64,000 nt of DNA from Aquanectria penicillioides (lineage: Eukaryota > Ascomycota > Sordariomycetes > Hypocreales > Nectriaceae). The DNA is taken from assembly GCA_003415625.1 (NCBI GenBank), contig PYIU01000010.1, positions 2,540,501-2,604,500 on the forward strand, in the 5' to 3' direction. Position numbers and translations under genes: made by a program. Below, in pieces: positions 33,101 to 43,283 of this stretch (within the stretch, counting starts at the first letter, position 1; every line of letters starts with the position of its first letter). The notes under the pieces are model-generated. The model saw only the letters and a program-made list of their open reading frames with translations, searched no databases and was not told the origin of the DNA.

Positions 33101-35088
33101 AATCTTATTTTTAATTATATAACTATTAAAAAGATAGACTTTCTTACTAAAGATTACATTTAGCAGGAAATCTTTAATAAGGACTGCATCTTTAAGTATT
33201 ATAGTTCTTATTCTCTTTCCCTTTATAAATAGTATAACTACTGCTATTCCTATAGCTATAGGGTATATAATGCCTCTACCTATAAGAATTGGCATTATTT
33301 TATTAAGTTTATACTATTTATCTTCTTTAAACTATTTAAAGTTATTAATAGTATATATATTAGCTTTTAAGTCCTAAAGCTAGCAGTTTTTTTAATTAGT
33401 AAGGCCTAATTCTATAAATATTAAAATAATAATAAAGTTACTATTTCCTTTAGCCTTTAGTGCAGTATTATTATTAATATTAAGGGGACTATATAACTGC
33501 TATTTTAATAGGCTAGAAATTATTACTATAGCTGCCTTTTCTATTAATAACCTTATAAAAGCATTACTAAAGAACTTCCTTACTTTTAAGCCTTTATAGT
33601 ATATAAAAATAGTATTATTATTATTATTAGAATTGTCTTTAGCTTTCTTTATATTCTTAGCACTTTATTTACTTAATTCTATATATAGGGCAGTCTTTTT
33701 AGTTTTCTTAATAGTTTTATTACTATTATCTTTCTTTTTTAACCTTTTATTCTTATTGCCTTTACTCTCCTTCTATAAAGATAGGCAATTCTTTATAATA
33801 TAACCTTTTTAATTATAGTTAAAGCATTTACTGCTTTTAGGATCTCTTTTATAGTTATTCTTTTTATTTAATTAAGCATTTATCTATATGCCTTTTTTAT
33901 TACTAAAGTCTTTACTTTTCTTTTAGGAAGTCTATAGACTTTTAGCTTTATTAATAAGGTCTTTCTATATCTTATAGATAGATTAATATTTCCCTTTTTG
34001 CTTATAGTTATATTAAAGTGCATTTTACTTAAAAAAGACCTTTTTAATACTATCTATAAACCTTATCTTTTTTTAGTACTTAAGGAGCTTACTACTAGCT
34101 TTAATAATACTATTTATAATATAGCAAAAGTTATTAATATAACTTTAAACCCCTTATAGTTTCTTTAGAGTTAAGGACTTTAATTTTTAATAAAGATTAG
34201 CTAGGCTCTATTAAAACCTTATATTATTATACCTTTTTATTAATAGCTTAATAGCCTTTATATTAGTCTTTATTAAAAATAATAATAGCTTTAATTTCTA
34301 TAAAACTGCTATTTTTATAGTAGCAATTAAATATATTTCTTTTAGATATAAGATCCTAATCTTTTTATACTATTTAATAGTAATTATAATATAAAAAAGA
34401 TATCTCTTTTAGATAGCTTAATTCTTTAATCCCTTAAGTATATTATCTCCTTTTATCTTAAAGTTAAAACTAATAAAATCCTTAATTTTAATTAATTATA
34501 AGTTTATAATCTTCTTTTTATTTAAAGTAGGCTCTATTAATATTTTTTTATTCCTTAAGAAACTAAATATTTTATTTAAAGCTCTTAAGGGCTCCCTTAA
34601 GGTATAGAAAAGTTAGCTTTTTTAATACTTAAAGCTTTTATCTTTATTATCTTTTACCTTAAATTTTAATTTATCTTTAGGCTATATTTTATATTTAGTT
34701 TTTAATTTATTTTTAGTCTTTTAATTAAAGTGCTTTTATAGCTTTTGCATTTATTATATTATCTCTATTATTTACTGCATTATAATACTTAAATTTAATT
34801 AAGTTTTCTATAGGTCCCCTTTAATAGGCTTTATTAATCTTTTAAGGAAAGGTAAAAGATCCTTAAGATTATTTTCTCCTTTAATAAAATCTTCTTTATT
34901 ATTAGTCTATTTAATTGCTTTAATAATAAAAATTAGCTTTAAGGCTAGCTTTAAAGCTATTGCTTAAATCTTAAGACCTTAACTAATTAATATTATAAGC
35001 GCTAACTTTAAGGGATAAACTTTAGGTTAGTCTAAACCTTTTAAATAGCTGCAATTTCTTTTTAAATTAAAGCTTTAGGCTTATAACC

Positions 35089-35347
35089 TATAAACAATAT
35101 ACAGGCATACGCAGGAACGGTCACAGCAGGCAATATACACAATAGGTCGGTCCAAATCAATTGGGATTCATAAGGAGCAGCTAGATAGTAGTCGCAAAAT
35201 GCAGTCACCTATTTATAGTGCAGGGATTCCCTTATGAGGATACATGGCCTCAAGACCTAGGCCCACAAGGCCCCTAAGGTCGGCTTGTGGCCGGCCGCTA
35301 TGTCTGTAGCGGCGACCACCTTCGCCCGGCCGCTATATCCGTCAACA
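35089..35347 (-). repeat. right LTR (5' LTR of the element), 259 bp
   Basis: Begins TATAAACAATATACAGG (TG changed to TA) and ends GTCAACA. Here the inner end is A/T-mutated and the outer ~90 bp, beside the carboxypeptidase coding sequence, keep CGGCCGG-type G/C content. Confidence 0.92.
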
Positions 35348-35352
35348 GTAAT
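35348..35352. repeat. 5-bp target site duplication, right
   Basis: GTAAT immediately after the right LTR, matching 29837-29841. Confidence 0.9.
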
Positions 35353-36775
35353 GTTGTAAGCCTCGACCTCGCCTTGGAATGTCGACCTCGTAACCTCGAC
35401 CACTACGCCAAGAATCCGAAGTCGATCAGCCACCTCTTGAAATGCTCTCGGGAAGACGTATGCCTCGGGACGCGACCGCGTAATGTTTGGTGTCACTGGT
35501 GTTGAGCTGAGGAACTCAATAGGTTTCTTGACTAGTTTGCCGCTCGCGAGCTCGATGAAATGCCATGTAGCATTGGTAGATCGCGGGCTATCCGTCAAAA
35601 CAATATCGTCATCTCCTTCAATGAACTTATTACGCGCGCCTTCGATGATCTCGTAGACGTCGTTCGCTCTGCTGGCCGCAGCTTGAAGCACGGTCTCGAT
35701 CATGACGAGCCCCGCGGCGACACGTCTCTGAAAGTGTTGACCTCCAAGCATGATTCCTCTCGTTTCGGTTAGGAAGACCAAGGCTTGGCCCAGTCCCATG
35801 GATACATCTGCTGCTCTTGCCTGGGTGTCGAGCTCGGTGAAGACCAAAGGATCTTCGCCTGGAGTCCCCGTGATGTACGGGCTATAGCGCATGCCGTAGC
35901 TTTCCATTGCAGCAGCAACTTCGGGCACAAAAGTATCCTCAGCTAGTTTCCGGATGTCCTTGTGAATGTTCAAGTTCTTCATGGGAGAGAACTGGCCGTC
36001 AACTGCTTGCACCCACTGGCTCTTGGCACCATATGCACGGTTTGCGCTGTACTCGTGGGAATCCATGCCGATGTGAGGGTCAAACTTCGAGACCATCTCC
36101 TTGATACTTCGAGTCTGTGAGCTTGCAAGCTTCATAAAGTCTCGGTTGGGGTCGAAGTTGGTGGCGAGATACCGTTGGAAGTAAGCCACACCGTCCGGGT
36201 TGTAACGGGGGAGTACCATTATATCCATTTTATCCAAGATTGAAGCTGCCCAGGTAGTATTTGCGTCGAATTTTCCTAGCAACGCAAGAAGCGCTTGGTC
36301 GCCGCCGGGTTCATTTCCATGGACTCCGCCTTGTAGCCAGACGCGGAGCTTTTCGGGGGCACTGGAGTTGATTGGGGGCTGTGACGAGGTGGATAAAAAT
36401 ACGTAAGGGATAGAACGACCATCTTCAGACTTGAAGAATGGGTTTTGGTAGGTCATCCAGCTATTTCGGGATGCAAGACCTTGGAGGAAATAATCTTGGC
36501 CAAGTCAGCAAGCAGCTCGAACCGGAGGACATTGTCAACTAACCCATAGTCGCATCGTCAGTTGGACCGCTGGTGCCATTGCCGAACCCTGCTGGTATGC
36601 TCTCGGGATCTAGAAAGGCCGGCGAATGAAGCGTAATGCTTTTGATATCTGGGAAGTTCATGGCTGCCTCTTCTCCATCCTTGACGAGAGTGACCTGATT
36701 GTCGGCGTAGCCAAGGGCTGTGGCTGAACCAGCATAAGCCAAGCTGGCAATTACTGTGGTACGAATAGCCACCAT

Positions 36776-39689
36776 AGCTTAGTCACAGTAATGGAGATGG
36801 GAATGCTACTTGCTGGTGAAAGAAAGTGGTTGCCTTCCTTGAGCTTCCAGGCTCATAGGGGAAGCATCATTCTTATAGTCGACATCTGGTACAGACATCT
36901 AAATCCACAATCACAACCGCCTCTAACAACAGACCGCCTCTCCGGATCCAACCCCGCTCATCAACCTGTACATATCAACCTGTACATGACGGAGAACGGG
37001 ATATGCCAAGGTTGGCAAATACCCGCCGAATAATACCCTGCCTAGTACCCCTCTTTAATCAACCGATTTACCATGCGATTCAAGTTGAAGGGCGGGTTAG
37101 GAAAGATAAGACCTGTCGCATTACCAGCTATTGCGAAAGGGTTTACGCACTCCACATTCTCACCGTGTAGTAGCGGCCCATATTAAACGTGCAAGGGTGG
37201 TAACGGACGTTGCAAGCGTCAGTACAACGCTTTCCTCACCTGCCGGTTTAGGCCATCTATAGACCGTTAAATTAAGCTTGGCAAGTGAACATGAGTTTAT
37301 CTCTTTGGGTGCGGAGTATGTTGTGGGGTCTCTAATGGCCCCACAGTTGGCGAAATACGTTGTACCTAGGAACGAGGCAAAGTGCAAGCAAAGCACTTTC
37401 CCCAAAGCATTGTACAGGAACATAGAGTTACAAAACAAGGTTGTTAAGAGAAATAATTAAATATGGATTATTTCGCTATTCTACCAATGCTAACACTCTT
37501 TTAGTTTTAACATTTAGAAATAGCAAAAAGGTTATCCAGTCTAGGGTAAGTAGCTGACTACTCACCACCACCCACCGACTCTAGTTGCGGTACTTCCCCT
37601 GCCTACCGATTGTCACACATGCACAAGTACCCCAGGAAAGATCAGCGGTCTGAACCCTGGTTTTAGTGTCTCTACAAGGTACTCCACGTTCGGAGAGATA
37701 GATAGGGATTTGAGAAGCAATGAGGGTTAATCCCTTGCTAGACCTATCCCTTTCCGTAGCGTAACGTAATGACCCGATACCTTGCTCCAGTGCCGTTGGT
37801 TCTCTCTCTAATATATGTCTTTGCTTACCCCTAACCCGACCTTGGTAAAATGGGGTATCTAAGTTGAGTGTGGAAATCTCACCGTACAGTACTACAGGGC
37901 CATTCAGGGGTGTCCTCTAGGGTCTCAATAGGCAAATTCAGATACCACCGTCCTACAATGTCGACGAAGAACTTGAGTCACCGTCCATCTTCGCCGCTTC
38001 ATACATCTTGGCATGGACACCTCGTAGAATGGTAGTAGAGGGAGATAGCAGATCGTCGCGCAGAGTGGAATCGTCTTGACGCGAGGATGCAGGTTTTCCA
38101 ATACATCAGAATTCCATTTCCTAGAATGGATGGCAACTCTAATGAAGGCTTCTGTATTATGGACGAACTGAGTGTTGGTTATGATTTAGACAAAACATCG
38201 CAGAAACCAACCAGCAAGGGCTGCGTGAGCGAATATCATCATTATTTAGCAGGTGTAGTTATGCACCGCAGCCTTTTGGCCTAGCGTAATGCAAGCATGA
38301 ACCAAGTGAGAACTAGCAGCACTCTTCCTGCAAAGTCGACAGGTTTAGCAGTTCGCCCTCCAGGCGGCTAATCACTCAACTCGCTCATCCTCTGACCGAG
38401 CGCGCCTATATTTCTCGAACATGGACCAATTTAGAATTAATTTCTCAACCTTAGCATTTCAGTCCACCTCAGCACGGTTGGCAGGCTTAGGTAATGGTCC
38501 ATCCGCACGTTTTGGGTTTGAGTCTATGACCCTCGGCCGCCTGTCTTCAGGCTTAGGACTAATTGAATAAAACATTGTGTCTCAACTTTGAGAGAGTAAT
38601 AACATATATTAACCAGGTCACATTAAACTAGGAAGAGAACCCATGCGCGTATACCTCCGTGGGTAGTTTCCAATTCATGTCTTCTCTTCATGTTACTCGG
38701 GAAGTGTATCAATAGAGCATAGCGAAGCAAGCGAAATGGGAAACTCGTGCGGCACGCCGAGTACCACTGTCCGGCGAGTGTACGCTGTGTTTTATTTGAA
38801 GTCATTAGTTCCCCTCGTAATCGAAAATTTCACAAGCAAGGGGTGGATGCCCAGTAACTTGTCGCGTGTTTTTTGTTGGCCGGAGTGAGAAGGCCGGGAC
38901 AGGACCATGCCTCTCAGAAACCATGATTGCCTTAGGGAAACAGGTCTTATTTTCCAAAAAAAAAGAAAAAAAAAAGAAATAAGGTATCAATAGTCTCTAC
39001 TATAGCTATAAAATATACTAGCCGATCTCCCTACATCTAGTTGCGTGGATTGTAGGTTACGATATGACCATTGTCGTTCTGTTTGCTGCCTGGCATCGTG
39101 ACATAATAAGCCACTACTCTCCATATGGATACGGAGTACTGGCGGCCTCGTTCATGCACGCGCTACGAATGAAGCCAATCGGACCCGGCTCTTTGGCCCG
39201 AAATAAACCACACCCACGGATTGCGTTGTGAGGCGTTATTGAAATCTTGGATGTGTTGCAGACCCAGGATGTGAGTGATCGACCTTGCCTTCCTGTGTTC
39301 GTGTGAGTCGGGACTGATAATGTCAATCTCTGATGTGGAGTTCGGTTGAGTCTGGAGCTAGAACGTATTTGGAGTTGCTTTGCCTTGCCCTAATTGGCCA
39401 ACTGGGCTCAATTTACGGCTTCGTCAAGCGAGGCTCACGCTATTCCTAAGGGGGTGTTGCTTTAAGCTGTTTCTATTGGTCGAGCTTTACGAACGAACCT
39501 TGGGATCATGGTTGGGTAAGCTGAGCATGATAGATTTAAAGATGAGAATATCCCCTCGACAGGAAATGGCACTTGTGCTTGTTTGATTTCAAATACGAGA
39601 TATAATCTTTCACTACAGTCTAAATTCTCTACTTCGGTTTAACTTTCCCCCTTGATCCCATCACCCCCGAATGGAGGACTGCGTTGGGA
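36776..39689. other. 2.9-kb gene-poor stretch
   Basis: No gene with family support is seen. A 60-codon plus-strand open frame ends at 37460 (LASEHEFISLGAEYVVGS…) and has no recognisable relatives. The remaining short frames look random. There are poly-A/T runs near 38955-38980. It may contain old repeats, but no terminal repeats or target duplications were found. Confidence 0.4.
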
Positions 39690-40420
39690 ATGGCATATGA
39701 ACTACCAATAACTCCACAAAGTTCGACCGCAAGCTCTTGCTTCTCACCTTGCATGCTTGAAGCGGAGGGCTATACGGCCCCTTTAAAGCTCGACTATGGA
39801 TTAGTAAGTTCTCCAGCCCGATAGCACAAATCACACACTGACCAAATCATGAAAGGATGAATATGCGAGCCATCAAAGGCTCGGTTTGAGTATGATGATA
39901 GCATCAGGGGGCGGATTAATGACAAGCTCGCCAACACCACCAATGACTGGCACATTACTGGAGGGCGGCTCGGATCCCCACATGAGCACAGCCACCATCA
40001 TCCACAACGGCCAGAGCGTGCGGAGCCTGTCTATCTCACACCTTCACGTGCTAACTCGGATAATAGAGACGCCGCGTGCAGAACAGGGAAGCCCAACGCC
40101 GGTTCCGTGAACGCAAGGAACTGCTGCAGAAGACACTCCAGCAAAGGACGGATGATCTTCGCATGGAGAACCAGGCGCTGTATGATCAACACGTCCAGAG
40201 CAGCACCGAAGTCTCCCGGCTGCTCAAGGAGAACGATGCCCTCCGCTCCGAGGTCAAGGATCTTCGCCAGCAATGGCGCGTGATGATGACCGTCTTGCAA
40301 TTGCTACAGCGAGGCTCGCGGTCACCGTCTAGAGCTGAGGGGGGTGCGGGATTTTTAGACGACGTCCGGAGCTGTTTAGGGAACTTGACCGATGATCTCT
40401 CAACCTACGACTCGGGCTAG
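39690..40420 (+). CDS. bZIP transcription factor (Yap-like basic region), frame uncertain
   Basis: Exon 1 39690..39803 (MAYELPITPQSSTASSCF…LDYGL) has a GTAAGT donor. Using the acceptor at 39869 gives PSKARFEYDDSIRGRINDKL…, then an HHH- and Pro-rich linker to about 40060. The basic region reads RRRVQNREAQRRFRERKE, matching the NxxAQxxFRxR type of fungal AP-1/Yap factors. A leucine-zipper-like heptad follows (LQKTLQQRTDDLRMENQAL…LLKENDALRSEVKDL), ending at 40420. The linker frame and the bZIP frame differ by one base near 40064-40076, with no intron of normal size between them. Either a short intron was missed or there is a 1-nt frameshift. A 9-codon upstream ORF (39671..39700) overlaps the chosen start. 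The role is probably nuclear; the targets are unknown. Confidence 0.65.
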
Positions 40421-41338
40421 TCGTCTCCTGTCCTTCTTTACCCCTTCCTAGACTGGCTTGTTGGTGTTTTTGGGTTAATTTGCCACAGCATGTTTTTTTT
40501 TTGGGCGTAGCCAGGATCAATGATGACCCCCTTTTCACGATTGCGTCTCTCGAATGTTTTTCGTGGAAGAAATGCTGCTCTTCCATGGGCGATGAATCGT
40601 ATAGCATACTACTGGACGGTCTCATTCATTTTCTGGGACAATGTGCATTGATACGGTCGAAAATTCTGGCTAATCTTGGAGTGAGCAACGTGTTTTGACT
40701 CTTCATACCCCTTCCGGCTCTTATCTGCTGTCCCCCCACCCCTTTTTCTAACACCTCTCAAATATGCACCGCAGAGGTCGGTCTCGCAAATATGCGGATC
40801 ATGCTCTGGTCTCTAGGCAATCCCATTTTTGCTGGCGGACTTTTGTCCAAGCCCCAATATCCACTCCTTTCGAGTGGCCGGCAAGTTCCGGGGCTTGCCC
40901 TTAGCTTCCAACGCAGCAACGCTCGCTAGGGTTTTGCTAATCTCGAGGAAAGCTTTCCCCTCCTTACCACGTGATGGAAACTTGATATTCTACAATTGGG
41001 GATTGGGTGTCGCGAACACCATACATCCGCCACTAAATTCCAGCACCTCGTAGCGATATCACTGTCACCCAGAGAAACCATTTCTCCAAGTCTCAGAGGA
41101 ACGAGACAGTTTCGGATCGACACTACGGACACCGGCATTGGTATTACAGCCTTGGCGAATAGAGCTTGGTGGAGTCAAGGTACTTCCGGTGTAGCCGCTA
41201 ACCTTGGGATAAGGAAGAAAATCTGCTGCAAAAGAGGCAAACTCTCTACAACTTGGCTAAGAATCACATCATCGACAAACGAACCCCCTCGTGCACCGAA
41301 GCGTGCTTGTTTCCGGGATCGGACGGAATTGGCACCAA
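40421..41338. other. intergenic, no gene seen
   Basis: 3' flank of the bZIP gene and promoter of the next co-oriented gene; nothing else identified. Confidence 0.4.
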
Positions 41339-43033
41339 ATGCAGTCGCAGCCGAAAGGACAAGATGACCAGTTTATCTTCGTCGGCGGGCCGGCGCTGGT
41401 GGACAAGAAAGGTCCGATTCGATCCAAGCTTTTTCAACAAGCACACCGTCAAAGAAAACTTGAACAAAGGCGCAATGCGGAGGTTGAACGAGAGGCACTG
41501 GCGAAGTGCGAGATGAATACTACTTGCACTTGCTATGATGAGCCCATCCTCCTAGCAGCGCAATCTGGGCTGATTTCGAGAAACACGGGGTACCAATCCA
41601 TCAGGCCGAGAGCACCCGAGCCTGGAAGACTGGGCCAAGGCCAGTTGTGTTCATTCTGTGGGAAAACCCTACCTCAGCAAAGCCAACATCCGGCTATGCA
41701 ATTATGGGACATAGGAGCTGGCAGCTATAACCCCATGCTCCCCATTGACGAGACGACTTCCCAGCTGAAGGTACAGGAGATTTTGAACTTTGCCAGTGTC
41801 ACAATCTGGCCAAATTTCCGTCCATTGGGTTATACATCCAATTGCTACCGGCTTTGGGCCTTTCCATTTGACGACAAGGTGAAGCTGTACGCGGTGCTCT
41901 GGTCAGCGTCATATCACCAGGACGTTCTCCGCTTGACCTACGGTAGCCCGGGTAATCAGGCTGGGTCGAAGCATCAATTCCGGTTAAAAGGGTTGGCCCT
42001 TGAATGCTTGCGAAAAGAAGTGAGCGCGTACACTGGAGCGACCCCCATAGACAGCATAATCATGTGTATTCTCTTCCTCGCTGTGAATGACACACATGGG
42101 ACACGGCTATATCGTGATATAAGCCCTTTCATGCCCCCGTTTTCTACTCTGCACGCTCTGGATCTCTATGGTAGTCGAGATTATCACGCTCTTCATTGGA
42201 CTGTTATTCAGGACCTGCTCGGAAGATATGGTGGAATCGAGGCCCTTAAAACCTTTGCGCTGGCCTGGCTGCTCTCTATATCTGATATCATGAATGCAGC
42301 ACATACCCTCCGGAAACCAATATATCCATGTTTAGGCGTTAATGGCCAGAAACTTTTCTTGGAACCCCCTCTTGTATTATTTGAGCCGTACAATTCTCAC
42401 TTCGCTCAAGATTCTGCCGGGTCTGGCTTTAAGGAACTCCTCTCTATGGACCCCCCGGTGCAACGGCAACTGGTTATTACGTTTAGTCACATCGGTCAGC
42501 TATCGCGCGTGCTGCAATACTACTCAAAGGAGTCTTGTAGCCCAGAAGCTCTCGACCTCTTGGGCGATTGTCGGAATTATGTGCACCACCATCTCTTCTC
42601 GTCACCGGACGAGAGCGATGCCAATGAGGAAATTCTGCAACACATAGACCAATCAGCTAAGACAGTTGACTCATCCCGAGAGGTCTATTTGGCCTGCCGG
42701 CTTGCATTGCTTTTATATGCCACCCACGTAACGTTCCCAATTCCACGGTCAACTATTGTGAGAGGGCCGCTGTTGCAATCTCTATGCGCCATGCTTCAAT
42801 TACTAGGGGATCGAGGAGTTTCTGGACCGTTATTGCTATGGTGTGTGAGTGTTGCGCTGATCGCATCAGGCATAGACTCTGCTGGGCAGATTTTGGCCCA
42901 ATTTAAGGAGCTTTGCCAAGATCTGAAAGTAAACAGCTTGAACGATTTGCTGGGACTGCTTCGAAAGTTCGCTTGGGTTGATATCGCAGTGGATCACCAT
43001 TATGAAAGGATACGTAATATTATGAAATTATAG
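41339..43033 (+). CDS. fungal_trans_2-like (DUF3468-type) protein
   Basis: Single exon, 564 aa from ATG 41339. It opens QFIFVGGPALVDKKGPIRSKLFQQAHRQRKLEQRR, a Lys/Arg-rich segment common at the start of fungal proteins carrying the PF11951-type domain. The helical domain that follows has recognisable pieces: TIWPNFRPLGYTSNCYRLWAFPFDDKVKLYAVLWSASYHQD, IDSIIMCILFLAVND, and DLLGRYGGIEALKTFALAWLLSISDIMNAA. No zinc cluster is visible. A CEMNTTCTC…CSFCG group of cysteines near residues 75-130 is not in Zn2Cys6 spacing. It is probably a regulator-related protein without an obvious DNA-binding domain. It sits about 0.9 kb after the bZIP gene on the same strand. Confidence 0.75.
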   Translation: MQSQPKGQDDQFIFVGGPALVDKKGPIRSKLFQQAHRQRKLEQRRNAEVEREALAKCEMNTTCTCYDEPILLAAQSGLISRNTGYQSIRPRAPEPGRLGQGQLCSFCGKTLPQQSQHPAMQLWDIGAGSYNPMLPIDETTSQLKVQEILNFASVTIWPNFRPLGYTSNCYRLWAFPFDDKVKLYAVLWSASYHQDVLRLTYGSPGNQAGSKHQFRLKGLALECLRKEVSAYTGATPIDSIIMCILFLAVNDTHGTRLYRDISPFMPPFSTLHALDLYGSRDYHALHWTVIQDLLGRYGGIEALKTFALAWLLSISDIMNAAHTLRKPIYPCLGVNGQKLFLEPPLVLFEPYNSHFAQDSAGSGFKELLSMDPPVQRQLVITFSHIGQLSRVLQYYSKESCSPEALDLLGDCRNYVHHHLFSSPDESDANEEILQHIDQSAKTVDSSREVYLACRLALLLYATHVTFPIPRSTIVRGPLLQSLCAMLQLLGDRGVSGPLLLWCVSVALIASGIDSAGQILAQFKELCQDLKVNSLNDLLGLLRKFAWVDIAVDHHYERIRNIMKL

Positions 43034-43283
43034 CAGAGTAATATATTGTACCCGAGAAAATTTGAACATCATAATCAGCGATCCAATAAAAGTTGTAGGC
43101 CGATATTTTTGTTTCTCAGCGCCCATCTCGAAAAATCCTCATCCCAAAGACATTCTTCAGTATCAAGGAGAGAGAAAACTCAATCACACCATTGCTGATG
43201 CGTGACCTATGTCTATGTATGATTGAAATTAGACCTTTCGTAGCGAAAACCATTCAGTTTTACATATTTAGTTCTCAATGTTT

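Larger units (their letters stand above)
29842..35347 (-). mobile_element. RIP-like mutated Ty1/Copia-type LTR retrotransposon
   Basis: A 5506-bp element flanked by equal 259-bp LTRs and a perfect 5-bp target duplication. The coding strand is minus. At 33785-33829 it shows a decayed gag zinc knuckle (KCFNYN*KGYIIKNC). At 33053-33295 is a protease/pre-integrase-like stretch (GRGIIYPIAIGIAVVILF…). At 31480-31560 there is a reverse-transcriptase piece (FPLLNKFFKDLKYKYLAKKVGYK). At 31286-31310 AIYIDNILIVINN replaces the AVYVDDILIV active-site motif. The interior is extremely AT-rich with stops throughout, consistent with C-to-T/G-to-A decay, so it is non-autonomous. A purine-rich tract (AAAGGGAG on the minus strand) abuts the 3' LTR at 30101. 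Gag, then RT toward the 3' end, and RT motif style suggest Copia rather than Gypsy. Confidence 0.88.
29599..36775 (-). pseudogene. secreted M14 zinc carboxypeptidase, split by a retrotransposon
   Basis: The gene reads on the minus strand as exon 1 (36775..36544), a 49-nt intron (GTTAGT…CCAAG) and exon 2 from 36494. Exon 2 is cut at 35348 by the LTR element and resumes at 29836, ending at a stop at 29599. Leaving out the element and one 5-bp target copy gives 1617 nt, exactly 539 codons. Exon 1 has a signal peptide (MVAIRTTVIASLAYAGSATA). M14 landmarks are GGVHGNEPGGDQ (HxxE zinc ligands), DSHEYSANR (third ligand His) and FLTETRGI (catalytic Glu). The upstream part reads ~14 codons into the LTR before continuing to an LTR-encoded stop. 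A truncated zinc-binding protein could therefore still be made, lacking the last ~80 residues. Confidence 0.9.

Noticed and set aside
33053..33295. 80-aa ORF as a membrane peptide gene
   Set aside because: Hydrophobic look is caused by A/T mutation of a retrotransposon polyprotein segment.
30101..35088. Very AT-rich 5-kb block as possible centromeric, mitochondrial or viral DNA
   Set aside because: It is bounded by 259-bp LTRs with a target duplication and holds decayed gag zinc-knuckle and reverse-transcriptase motifs on the minus strand.
35257..35347. C-terminal tail of the carboxypeptidase ORF (DGYSGRAKVVAATD…)
   Set aside because: This tail is LTR sequence read through by chance, not part of the original enzyme.
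37278..37460. 60-codon ORF reading LASEHEFISLGAEYVVGS
   Set aside because: No ATG, no recognised family and no splice partner; may be chance.
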